From Chrysophaeum taylorii (Eukaryota > Sar > Pelagophyceae > Pelagomonadales > Pelagomonadaceae), in assembly GCA_029834535.1 (NCBI GenBank), contig JAQMWT010000191.1, positions 28,171 to 92,170 on the forward strand: a stretch of DNA of 64,000 bases. Direction: 5' to 3'. Positions 49,271 through 58,748 of the stretch are shown one piece after another. The translations under genes were made by a program, and so were the position numbers. The first letter of the stretch is position 1. Every line of letters begins with the position of its first letter. The notes below the pieces were generated by a model, which saw only the letters and a program-made list of their open reading frames with translations, had not been told where the DNA came from and did not search any database.

Positions 49271-50999
49271 TCACGAGGTGAGGTAACGAGCACGAAGCCG
49301 GAGGAAGGAAGGAGCTTCCGTACTGCGGGTGAAGATATCGCTATGTTGGAGGTCAATGATGTGGTTGCGATGATATTCGGCGGTGCTGTAAAAACGAATA
49401 TCAATATGGCGGGTGCGCCGCGTGAGACATTGGAGACGGACTTGGGTGACGGTGGTTCTGTTATCGACATACATTGGTAGTACCGTGGGACGAGGGAGAG
49501 CAAAGTCATCAAAAAGTTTGAGAAGCCAAGAGAGCTTAGCAGTAGCGGCGTAAAGAGCGAGCAATTCAGCTTCAAAAGAAGAGCGAGCAAGTAAGTACTG
49601 CGAGCGGGAGCAGTAGGCGATCATAGAGCCAGTAATGAGAAAACAAAGAAACAGTTGTGGAGTGGCGGTCATCAGGGTCGTCGGCCCAGCTGGAGTCGGA
49701 ATAACCACAGAGACGAAGGGTAGAATCGCGACCAAGAACAAGGGCAAGATCGTGAGAACCATTGAGATAACGTAGAGTGTGAGATATAGCGTGCCAAGCG
49801 CGCCAGTGGGGTTTACCAGGATTGTGGGCAAAACGCGCACACTGATTGACGGACCAAGTGATATCAGGGCGAGTCATAACAGAAAGAAACAAGACACAAC
49901 GGAGAATACGACGAAAAGGGATGCGTGCCATGAAGACGTGAGCAGGGGAGCCAGGTGCAGGAGGCGCAGAAAGAGGAAGAACTTTGGGAGCGGGAGTCAA
50001 GTCTGGTTTACTGTGGATGAAGCGATGGTCGGGGAGGATTTCACGGATAGCATGGGATTGGTCGATAGCGAGCGTGCGACGTGCGCGATCACGCGTAATG
50101 CTGAGACCAACGTAAGTGGTCAGATCAAGCTCGTTGACATCAGTGAAAGTTCGGAAACGGAGGAAGAAGGCTTGGTAATGACCAATGCAAGAATGGGGGT
50201 GCGCCACAAGAAGATCATCAACGACGAGAACAAGGCGCGGAACGACAGTAGACTTAAGCATGAGTGTGTAGCTGCAAGTGTCACCAGATCCGCGGACGAA
50301 GCCACAGTCATTGACGAGAAAGCGTGCCAAAAAAAGCCACCAATTACGACAAGCTTGTTTGCAACCATACCAAGAGCGACGGAGCGTGTAAATGATTTTG
50401 AAACCATCGGTGGGTTGGCGAGGAGCATAACCTTCGTGTGGCCAGACATAGATGTCTTCGTCAATGAGAGCTTGGATAAAAGCGGAGTTGACATCCAACT
50501 TATGCAAATCCCAGTCATGAACAGCAACGCCAGACAGGGGCTTGTATGAAAGCAGATATGACATCTACAGGACGGCACGTGACGTGGTAAGCATTGCCGT
50601 GAACCTGCGTGTAACCGCGGACAACGAGGCGAGCCTTGTACGATTTGAAGCGGCCAGAGTCATACTTCTTGCGGAGGATCCACTTGAGGGTACAAATGTT
50701 GCCAGAAACATCATCATCATCGAAGGAAGGCGAATAACATCCCAGCAACCAAGCTGACCAAGAGAGCTGTATTCTTTAGCGATGGCTTGCAAGCAGCCAG
50801 GACGCTCAGGATTGGTCGGAGCTAAAGCTTCACGTAAATGGGTGGAAGTAATAGTAGTTTCGTCAAGGTAATACTGAGAGATTTCTTCGGAAGCAGAGTA
50901 ATAAGCGTGTGCATGGGGATCAACAAGGGTGTTAGCTAAACAAAGGGGGAGGAAGACATAATGAACTAACAAACGAAAGCTAACAGAAGAGACATACAA
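49271..50999 (-). pseudogene. Copia reverse transcriptase and RNase H
   Basis: Frames 50999-50565, 50748-50515, 50564-49572 and 49840-49271 overlap with shifts. Motifs: EALAPTNPERPGCLQAIAKE, KARLVVRGYTQVHG, LDVNSAFIQALIDEDIYVWP, SWYGCKQA, active site LVVDDLLVA, then YLNGSHDLALVLG. RNase H reads SSFEAELLALYAATAKLSWL and YVDNRTTV, ending in HIDIRFY. This is the usual copia pol order, 3' to integrase. Frameshifts near 50700, 50560 and 49700 inactivate it. Confidence 0.88.
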
Positions 51000-52909
51000 A
51001 GAGTTACAGGAGGAAACAGAAGCGACAGAGGAAACAGAATCAACATCGTGACAGGATGAAACAGAATCGACATTGCGTTGTTGACAAACGCCAGTATGAA
51101 AGTTTGTTGGTTGTTGTAATGCGCTTTGGTCGACTTTGCGCTGTCGGCTCCGTTTGGCGCGACTTTGTTTTGCACTTCCTGTTGTTTTCTCTCTTTGGTG
51201 CTCTTTTGCACTTTCTGTCGTTTTCTCTCTTTGGTGCGTCGGAGTTTATGAGCTCGTAGAATGGTCGGTTCACGTGATGGGGTGATCAGTCCCAGTGAAA
51301 CCGGCGCATTCTCATCAAACAAGGGGCAAGGGGGCAACAGCGGACAAGGGGGCAACAGCGGAAGAACAGCGGAAGAACAGGTGACAATCGGGCAACAGCA
51401 GGAACAGGTGACAATGGGGCAACAATAGACGAGAGCTTGGAAGCGTGATTCGAGAAAGTCAGAACAACGTTGAAGTTCCTTCGGTGGTTGACATTGCAGG
51501 AAATCGGGTAAGTGAAACTGTCAGCAAAATCGAGGTCTGAAGAACAATAGCGACAAAAGTGCATGGGATGACGTGCGTTAGACGATTGTTGCCACTGAGG
51601 ATCGCAGCGGGGCAAAGATAGCGGAAACACAGGCTGGTACATATGATGGCGGTGTACCAGACGTCTGATGAGAACGTGGCCTTTGGGCAGATAGGTTGCA
51701 TGGTGCATGGTGACCAGGTTATGACGATGGTCGGAGTCGACAGAAGCAAAAACAGGCGTAAACAGGTTTGATGCGAACGTGGGTGTTTGGTTGTTGTGGC
51801 GCGAGCAAGTTGCCATGGGCACGACCGCGTCCTGTACGCGAAGATGGAAGACTTCGGACGCGCCAGCGGTGTAAGGAACGAACACGGGTAGACCAGGCTG
51901 CTGTATGCCAGCCTGTTGTGACAGATAAGAAAGTGGCCCGTTTTCGCATTCGCAAGAACGAAATTGCCATATGGGCCAACGTTGGAGGAGCAAGCGGCGA
52001 GCTTCGCTCGTCATACTCGAATAGGCTGCGGTAGAAGTTGGCGACAGTGGCAAAACAGTTGTGGCACGTAAGAACGTTGCAGATAGCTTGCAGATAGCGT
52101 CGAAGTGGCACGTAAGAACATTGCAGATAGCGTCGCGGGTGCTGAGCACGGAATTCACGTCGATAGCAAAACCCAATTTTAAAGGTCAGAAAGCGGCGAA
52201 AAAGTGCGTGAAGGAGAACCACAAATCACACAGCAAAGAAGCGTCTGTCCAGGATCCCGAAGATGAGCGATCCAACCACATAGGAAGCACGAAAACTGCG
52301 CACGCGAAAAATTGACAGGCACAGCTTAGTTGTGGCAGGTGAAATGCACGATGGAACGTGATTCGCTGGTTTTACCAAAACCGACAAGCGCAACGAGGAG
52401 TGGATCAACGAATAGCTGAAAATGCACAACGGGGAGTGGAGCAACGAATAGGCGAAATACAGAACAAGGAGGGGAGCAACGACGAGGTGAAAAGACAGAA
52501 CGAGGAGAGGAGCAACGACGAGGGGAAAATACAGAACGAGGGGTGTCATGGGGTGGGGTTGTTGATGTGCTTGCGGCAGAAAATCGGCGGTACACACGCT
52601 GACTTGGAATTATCTTGATTGGCAGAAAGGTGCAAAGATGATAAGATAGAGTATCGGTAGGTGGATGTGAGACGTTGGGTTCGGCCGCTTAAGGCGGTGA
52701 AGGGGGTGTAATAGGTGGTGGTATTAAGAAAAGCGGCGGAGTGGAACTAGAATCAGTCAAGGTTGGAGTAGGCAGCATAGGAGCAGAAAAGGTAGTGTTG
52801 CTGGTGTTGGTTTTGGTGGGTTGGTGTTGTTGGGTGTTGGTGGAGTCATTTGGAGTGTTGCGCTGTTGAGAAGAACGGCGATGGTGGGTAGCGCGTTGTC
52901 GTGGAATAG
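51000..52909 (-). other. Rearranged middle of the copia element
   Basis: Integrase is expected here but no D-D-E core was found. The DNA contains several minisatellites. One is a TTTCTCTCTTTGGTGC unit at 51180-51240; another is GGGGGCAACAGCGG at 51328-51360. CACGTAAGAACNTTGCAGATAG is doubled at 52064-52135. About five 33-bp units of AACGAATAG/CAACGACGAGG type lie at 52385-52545. Open frames exist on the minus strand (52176-51286) but carry no motif. Confidence 0.5.
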
Positions 52910-53725
52910 CTAGGAACTTTGAAACTTGCGGCAGTCCCCCTTAAAGTGATCCTTGCAGCCGCCAAAAGGACATCGGGTAGTGCGTCGGAATCGAGTAGAG
53001 CCAGGTTGTTGGGAAGGGGAGCGTCTACGGTAGGTCAGTTGGAAAAAGAGTCTAAAGTCGTGGCTGACGACGCGGCGGATAGCGCGGCGGAAGTGGTTGT
53101 GCATGCCATTGAAATTGATTGTTGAACTTCTCAAGGGTACAACCACATTCATCGGTACGAAACGCGAGACGATAAAACAAAGCCGGTAAGGCTTGAAGCA
53201 CGATGCACGTAGTCAAATGCGAGAACCCACTCGAGGGTGCGTCAGATCAGGTAGAATGTCGAGCAACTTGAACTCCGGTGATTGGTACAGTGCCGAGCAA
53301 CTTGAACGCCGGTGATAGGTACAATGCCAAGCAACTTGTATACTCCGATGATGATGAACTTGTTGAGGAAGTTCGCTACGCGATCCCCACGGCCCATGTA
53401 GACATCGGTAATGCGCTTGTAAAGTCGCGTGAAGTTCATGTCGCGGTTTTCATGGATATCAACGTCGTCGTTGCTCGACGCGAAATTTGCCTTCAGAGCA
53501 GCGAGATGCTTCTGCAGAGCATCGAGATGTTGAGATGCTTGTCCAAGGATGGTTGGTCGAGATAATGTGATCGCCGGTGGAGATGATCATGTTCTCAAGA
53601 CGACGTGCCATTGGTGGTGGGAAAAAAAAAAAATGTCGCTCACCGCCGAAGGCATCAAGTTTGTGCGAAAGCTTGCTAGCTTGAATTTCGATCGAAGACA
53701 TGATAGACGACAACGAACCGAACAC
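52910..53725 (-). pseudogene. Copia gag remnant
   Basis: 53725-53459 gives a Ser/Arg-rich frame. 53152-52910 ends in a Cys/His cluster (RCPFGGCKDHFKGDCRKF) that resembles the zinc knuckle of copia Gag, with spacing C-x4-C-x2-H-x4-C. Upstream, 53262-53335 holds two and a half units of a 37-bp repeat (GAGCAACTTGAAC). No continuous gag frame remains. Confidence 0.45.
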
Positions 53726-53802
53726 GTAGCAATGAACTGAAGCCGAGGAGGTGTCGCCACGAAGTCAAGCGGAGGCTCGACCGTGGAGAACACCTGGTGC
53801 CA

Positions 53803-53863
53803 TGTGAGAACTGAAACTATAATGGGGACGTGGTGCAGGGGGAAGTGTCATAGCTTCCTCACA
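53803..53863 (-). repeat. 5' terminal repeat of the copia element
   Basis: 61 bp from TGTGAG to CTCACA. On the element strand the next bases are TGGCACCAGG, suitable as primer-binding site. It lies 39 bp before the ATG of the GT8 gene, so the element sits in that gene's promoter region. Confidence 0.8.
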
Positions 53864-53902
53864 CACACAACACACCCCCCTCTTAGCAGTCGACATTTCA
53901 AG

Positions 53903-55228
53903 ATGAACAAAAAAAAGGCCGTCGCGACGCTCGTGTACGACAAGAGTTTTATGATCGGGGCGCGGACGCTCGGGCGGTCGGTGCGGTCGGTGATGCCGGA
54001 GATCGAGACGGTCGTGATCGAGCGCGGGCTGGGGTCGCGGGCGCGACGAGAACTAAGAAAGGACGGCTGGTCGAGGTTCGTGCGGGCGTCTGCCGAATGG
54101 CAGGCCCCATCGCAGGCCGTGGCCACCCGGCTGGTCGGGGTGTACGCGAAACTCCAGATCTTTGCCCTCGAAGAATACGCGCGGATCGTGTACCTCGACG
54201 CCGACGTCGCGGCGACGCGACCGTTTCCGGAACTTTTTGAATGCTCGGGCTTCTGCGCGTCGCTCCGCCACGGCGAACTCTTCAACACGGGGGTGTTGGT
54301 GGTGAGCCCTTCGCGAAGAATCGCCCGGGACATGAAGCGCCGCCTCGCGACAACCTTTTCCTACACGGGCGGGGACCAGGGGTTTCTGAACGCGTACATC
54401 GCGCTCGAAAGATGTCCCGAATTTTTTGTTGTCGTCGACCGAGCGAAGAAGAAGAAGAACAACTCGTTTTTTGTTGTCGTCGACCGAGCGAAGAAGAAGA
54501 AGAACAATTCGTGCCACCGGCTCCCCGCGCGCTACAACAGTGACTGGCCTCTGGTTTTTGCGCGCGGCGGCGGTACGCCGCCGACCTTCGCGCATTTCAC
54601 GTTTGGCGTCGTCAAGCCGTGGACGCGCGCCACCGCTCCTTTCCTCCCGACGCGCGACTGGACGCGCCACGCCCCCCCCGACGTATTATCATTTCCTTTT
54701 GGCCCGCGCTTTTTCCTGGCGATCCCCGCGCTTTTCGGATTGATGGCCATCGCCACGGCCTGCGGCAGGCTGCGTCTGCGGCTCGGCCCGATAGCAGCTT
54801 GGGTTCTCGTTTTCGCCGCCGTCGCTTCTTCCGCCGCCAGCGTCCCGGACCGAGCGCCGCCAAAGACGGCCTGGCTCTTTGCGGGCTTCGCATTTCCGAC
54901 CCTCGTCCTCGTTCCGTCGGCCCTCTACCTCCTTGCTGCCTCTCGCCCCCCCCGCCTCTTCTTGGAGGACGATAAGAAGAGGAGGTTTAGGAACGACTTT
55001 CTGGCCCTCGCGCGCCTCTTCGCCTCCCTCTTCCTAATTTTGGTCCTCGCCATCCTCGCCCTCCCCACCCTCCTCGCCGCCGACACCTTGCGTTCCCTCC
55101 TCCTGCTGGAGGCTCCGTTGCTCTACTCGTTCGTCGTCCTCGTCACCGCCGCCTCGGTCATCCTTCCGCGAAACGCCATCCCCCCAAACGACGACCACCA
55201 CCACCACCACCACCTTTTTCTATCTTGA
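53903..55228 (+). CDS. Glycogenin-like GT8 glycosyltransferase fused to membrane segments
   Basis: 441 residues from the ATG at 53903; the upstream in-frame extension lies in the copia terminal repeat and is excluded. GT8 motifs: nucleotide/Mn site YLDADV (97-102), PFPELF (108-112), FNTGVLVVSPS (127-137), GGDQGFLNAY (156-165). Residues 174-203 are two copies of a 15-residue unit (FFVVVDRAKKKKNNS) set in the catalytic domain before CHRLPARYNSDW. After about 280 come four or five hydrophobic helices, as in plant and fungal GT8-membrane fusions of the inositol-phosphoceramide glucuronosyltransferase type. It likely glycosylates a lipid or glycan in the Golgi. A His run ends the protein. Confidence 0.8.
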   Translation: MNKKKAVATLVYDKSFMIGARTLGRSVRSVMPEIETVVIERGLGSRARRELRKDGWSRFVRASAEWQAPSQAVATRLVGVYAKLQIFALEEYARIVYLDADVAATRPFPELFECSGFCASLRHGELFNTGVLVVSPSRRIARDMKRRLATTFSYTGGDQGFLNAYIALERCPEFFVVVDRAKKKKNNSFFVVVDRAKKKKNNSCHRLPARYNSDWPLVFARGGGTPPTFAHFTFGVVKPWTRATAPFLPTRDWTRHAPPDVLSFPFGPRFFLAIPALFGLMAIATACGRLRLRLGPIAAWVLVFAAVASSAASVPDRAPPKTAWLFAGFAFPTLVLVPSALYLLAASRPPRLFLEDDKKRRFRNDFLALARLFASLFLILVLAILALPTLLAADTLRSLLLLEAPLLYSFVVLVTAASVILPRNAIPPNDDHHHHHHLFLS

Positions 55229-55376
55229 TGATAATCTGCGCAAAGGTGTCCCGACCATATGATATCAACGCGGCCGTCGAAGAAGAAGAAGAAGAAGAAG
55301 AAGAAGAAGAAGAAGAAGCTCCTCCTCCTCCTCCTCCTCCTACTACTACTACCACTACTACTGCGGGGTCGAGAAA

Positions 55377-56116
55377 ATGGGCGTTCGCGACAGGCCCTCG
55401 TTGTCGCGAGGGCTCGCGTCCCTCGATCTCGCGTGGACGCCCAGCGCTGGTGAACTCACAAAAAAATCTCGGGAGCCTCGCACGAACTGCCGCCGGAGCA
55501 CGCACCCGTGCGCGACGTCTCGGCGCTGTAAAGAGGTCGTTATATCTTCAGCGCACTCCACAGGCCGGTCAAGTTCCTGCGCCAGTGCCACGCGCACGCT
55601 CGCCGGACTCCCCTCGTACACATGGACGCGGGATTGCGGGGAAAAAATTTCGGGCATGAAATCCAATATCCTTTATACGTCTCTAACAAGGACGGCGGCG
55701 GCGAGGCCTCGTCGTATGGCGCGAAGCTCACGTTCGGGAGCACGGGCTCGACGTACAGCCGCCAAAGCACCAAGGCCGACAAGAACCAGGTAGGTAGAGT
55801 ACTTTTGTGAGGACCACTGGTGGATTATTAGTACAGCAAGGGTAAGGAGGATAAGGGATACTACTTCTTCATGTCGTCGTCGTCGCACCCAGCGTTCCGA
55901 GGACCGCACGCCCTCCCGCCTGTGTCGCCGCACTTCGCGGCGAACCATCCGGCCTTGGCCCAACAACAACAACAGGAGGAGGAGGACTACTACGAGGAGG
56001 TCCTCGTCTTGTCGCCCGAGTGGGCCGACAAGCTCCGGTCCACCTACGACCGCCTCAACAACAGCAGCAGCAGCACAAAGGAGGAGAAGAAGAAGAAGAA
56101 GAAGAAGAAGAAATAA
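55377..56116 (+). CDS. Unrecognised basic protein, three exons
   Basis: Exons 55377-55507, 55552-55789 and 55841-56116. Introns are 55508-55551 (44 nt, GTGCGC...CTTCAG) and 55790-55840 (51 nt, GTAGGT...GCAAG), both phase-consistent. The product of 214 residues begins MGVRDRPSLSRGLASLDLAW. It has a conserved-looking block around exon 2 (KFLRQCHAHARRTPLVHMDA then GLRGKNFGHEIQYPLYVSNK). It ends with Gln/Glu and Ser/Lys runs. No domain is recognised. The second acceptor (GCAAG) is weak, and TACAG a few bases earlier would bring a stop. Directly upstream are GAA, CTC and TAC triplet runs (55275-55360). Confidence 0.5.
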
Positions 56117-56138
56117 ATCCTAAAAAACTCCTCCTCAC

Positions 56139-56842
56139 TCAGACGTTATGGAGGATGGGGCGAATAACCTTTGCGTCCGCGTACCGTTGCTCGGTCGCGA
56201 GGTTCTGGGCCTCGCTCAGCTGGAAACGGGGTGCCGTGACCTGGGTGATGTAGTAGGCGAGGGCGAGGATGAAGGACACGAGGACGAGGGTAATCGAGAT
56301 TGCGATATCCCTGTCAAACTTGACCCACCCCAGGGCGATCGAGGCGAGGAGAATGAACAAGTTCCCGAGCCAAAACAACCGGAGCGCGACTCGTCGCTCC
56401 TCGAACAGTCCGCCGATGGCGCGGCTCATCGAGCCCGTGGGACCGCGAATCGCGAGCGCAGGCCCGAAAATCATGCACCACGTAGCCAGAGTGATAGTCG
56501 AGAGGTTGAAGGCGATCGACAGACTGTCTAAAGTGTAGAACGACGCCTGGCGGGGAAGTAGTTTCGACTTTCCGACCACAATACTCACGAGGGCGAGCCT
56601 CGTCGGGGCGCTCGAGCGCTGCCAGCTCGGCACCATCGTCAATCCCGAGAAACCGAGCCCGCACAGGAAGGTAGCCTTCGTGCCCAACACGCCCAGGTTC
56701 CTCGTGAACACGCTCAGCTCCTTCTCCCCTGAAAGAAGAAAGAAACACCGCCCTCGACGCCTCCCCGACACCACCACTCACGGATCTGGAGCGTCAGCTG
56801 ATGGAGGCTCGATTCGAGCTGCGCGACGTCGGCCGTGATCAT
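56139..56842 (-). CDS. ORAI-like four-span membrane protein (two exons)
   Basis: Exon 1 is 56842-56782 and exon 2 is 56728-56139. The intron is 56781-56729 (53 nt, GTGAGT...TTTCAG), joining QI to REKELS through a split Arg codon. The protein of 216 residues opens with a short helix (MITADVAQLESSLHQLTLQI). TM1 is LGTKATFLCGLGFSGLTMVP, TM2 LDSLSIAFNLSTITLATWCM with GPALAIRGPTGSM after it, TM3 FWLGNLFILLASIALGWV and TM4 ISITLVLVSFILALAYYI. Four spans with a basic region before TM1 fit the ORAI calcium-channel fold, but the pore Glu of animal ORAI is not evident. I rate the family call as tentative. Stops of this gene and the one before it are 22 bp apart. Confidence 0.55.
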
Positions 56843-56906
56843 ATGTGTGACAACAAATTAGGGTAAGGCTATGATCATCATCATCATCAAAATTGCCTCT
56901 CTTTTC

Positions 56907-57701
56907 TCAAGAGGTGAAGGAAAAGGACGAGAGGTGCGGGAGGCAGCGGCGAAGGACGTCGGGCGCGCAGCCGGCGATTGAGGAGAACGCGGTGGCGTTG
57001 GGTCGACGGTTCGCGCGGCGGGAACCGGGGATCGCGGGGTTGGCCTCGAGGCTCTGGTAGCCCGGCGGAAAGCGACCCGCTTTCGAGAGGTCGGTGACCG
57101 ATAGTAAAAACAATTGGGCGATCCGGTCCAACAAGGCGAGCGTGACCTTGTGGGGGGTTGTCGCGAGATCGTCGTAGTCGACCGCGAACGCGCGCGGCGC
57201 TCGGCGCCAGCATCTCGCGTCGGCATCCCACTGCCCGAGGATTGGCCAGATGGATTCGCAGTTTTTTGGGGAAAACCAGTTGGCGTGGACCGCACTCTCG
57301 AGGATGTGGACGGGGTCGCGCGTGGAAACGAGGACGAGAGCCCGGTCGCACAAGCCGAGGAGTTGGGCGTCGTATTCGTGGGACTTGACGGTCACGATAT
57401 CGACCCGCCCCCTCCAGACTGGTAAAGACCACTTGGTGCGGTTGTGGGTGTGCCGGTCGTAGCGCCAGTAGCCCATGTCGACGTGGCGTACCTTGAGGAC
57501 GTGTTTGTGAAATCGAAGCACAGCGTCTTCGACGATGCGACTCAAGAGAGTGCTGCCGCTGCGCGGTGGCCCACCGTTGATGATCGCGACGCGACACGAC
57601 TGGAGTGCGTACGGCGCGCTCGAAGAGCCGAGGTCGCGGCACGGCTCGGCCGGCGGGCATTCTCCGCTTACCGAGATGAGAAGCACCAGCAGCAGCAGCA
57701 T
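56907..57701 (-). CDS. Sulfotransferase family protein, secretory pathway
   Basis: 264 residues from the ATG at 57701, which opens a signal peptide (MLLLLVLLISVSGECPP). The 5'-phosphosulfate loop is GGPPRSGSTLLSRIVEDA (43-60). The 3'-phosphate site is RALVLVSTRDPVHILESAVH, with the expected Arg and Ser. Both bind PAPS. Tyr/Asp-rich and Trp motifs lie between them. It probably sulfates glycans in the Golgi lumen; the substrate is unknown. The frame is open far upstream without a sensible start, and that part overlaps the divergent gene at 57817. Confidence 0.75.
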   Translation of the reverse strand: MLLLLVLLISVSGECPPAEPCRDLGSSSAPYALQSCRVAIINGGPPRSGSTLLSRIVEDAVLRFHKHVLKVRHVDMGYWRYDRHTHNRTKWSLPVWRGRVDIVTVKSHEYDAQLLGLCDRALVLVSTRDPVHILESAVHANWFSPKNCESIWPILGQWDADARCWRRAPRAFAVDYDDLATTPHKVTLALLDRIAQLFLLSVTDLSKAGRFPPGYQSLEANPAIPGSRRANRRPNATAFSSIAGCAPDVLRRCLPHLSSFSFTS

Positions 57702-57816
57702 TAGAAAACAAAAATTGCCACAGCCTTCTCTTGTAGTCAGTCTGCTGAAAGTAGAAATCTTTCTGTATTGGAGCGGCAGCGCGGGGGGACTGCGCGGCGT
57801 GGGAGGGGCTAATAAA

Positions 57817-58748
57817 ATGCCGCCGACCCTCGACGCACCCGACCAGAAGTGGGTAGTCCACCGTGCCGAAACCGTGTACGGCCTCGGCGCGATTACCTGG
57901 CAGGGTTTCTGTCGGCCTTCGTGCTCGCCGCGCAGACCGGATCCGTCGACAAAAACTTGGTGAGTTTCGCGCCGTAGGACGGGCCGCCGCCGATGTATGC
58001 GATCATACGACCCCGAGTACGGCATTTACACTGTCCGCCCCAGTATTTCAAACGCCTCTACGACGCTCCGCGTGTCGAGTTGCGAGTTGGAGCGTCGCGA
58101 CCGCGTTGCGCGCCGGCTCGACGTCCACGTCCTGTGCCACAAGCCGCCACCCCAAGGCTGGGACAAGCTTCATGCATCCCGACCTCGTCGCCAAGGCGTG
58201 TCGAGTTGGAACGTCGCGACCGCGTTGCGCGCCGGTTCGCGCCGGTTCGCCCGACATCCACGTCCTGTGCCACAAGCCGCCACCCCAAGGCTGGGACAAG
58301 CTTCATGCATCCCGACCTCGTCGCCAAGGCGTGTCGAGTTGGAACGTCGCGACCGCGTTGCGCGCCGGTTCGCGCCGGTTCGCCCGACATCCACGTCCTG
58401 TGCCACAAGCCGCCACCCCAAGGCTGGGACAAGCTTCATGCATCCCGACCTCGTCGCCAAGGCGTGTCGAGTTGGAGCGTCGCGACCGCGTTGCGCGCCG
58501 GCTCGACGTCCACGTCCTGTGCCACAAGCCGCCACCCCAAGGCTGGGACAAGCTTCATTCATCCCGACCTCGTCGCCAAGGCGTGTCGAGTTGGAGCGTC
58601 GCGACCGCGTTGCGCGCCGGCTCGCCCGACGTCCACGTCCTGTGCCACAAGCCGCCACCCCAAGCCTGGGACTAGCTTCATGCATCCCGACCTCGTCGCC
58701 AAGGCCCTACCTGCGACGCAAATGCCGCCTCGAAACTCTTGCTCTTGA
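57817..58748 (+). CDS. Unrecognised gene whose last exon is a five-copy minisatellite
   Basis: Proposed exons are 57817-57862, 57904-57959 and 58044-58748. Introns are 57863-57903 (41 nt, GTGCCG...GGCAG) and 57960-58043 (84 nt, GTGAGT...CCCCAG). Joined frame 268 residues, beginning MPPTLDAPDQKWVVHRFLSA then FVLAAQTGSVDKNL, then YFKRLYDAPR and the repeat array. It ends LVAKALPATQMPPRNSCS. No domain recognised; the hydrophobic exon 2 could be a membrane segment. Since the array is open in every forward frame, the protein ending is uncertain. The start is 115 bp from the divergent sulfotransferase ATG. Confidence 0.4.
58072..58703 (+). repeat. Five-unit GC-rich minisatellite (119-133 bp units)
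   Basis: Units begin GTGTCGAGTTG at 58072, 58198, 58331, 58464 and 58583 (spacings 126, 133, 133, 119). Unit 1 has a 7-bp duplication (CGAGTTG). Units 2 and 3 have an extra CGCCGGTTCG block. All else is nearly identical. Confidence 0.9.

Larger units (their letters stand above)
49016..53863 (-). mobile_element. Decayed Ty1/copia retrotransposon with very short terminal repeats
   Basis: Terminal repeats 49016-49093 and 53803-53863 share TGTGAGAACTGAAA...CTTCCTCACA. Each ends in the inverted hexamer TGTGAG/CTCACA. Both flanks carry CACAC, a possible 5-bp target duplication, though inside a CA run. On the minus strand, directly inside the right repeat, TGGCACCAGGTGTTC is a likely primer-binding site. 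Pol motifs run from 50999 to 49271. Copia type follows from RT and RNase H motifs; integrase is not recognisable. Many internal minisatellites have accumulated. Confidence 0.85.

Noticed and set aside
53783-53902. Upstream extension of the GT8 frame
   Set aside because: It translates the copia terminal repeat; the ATG at 53903 fits the GT8 N-terminus.
55466-55491. A 26-nt intron in the 55377 gene
   Set aside because: Too short and with a poor acceptor; the 44-nt intron at 55508-55551 keeps phase and uses the donor type seen in other genes here.
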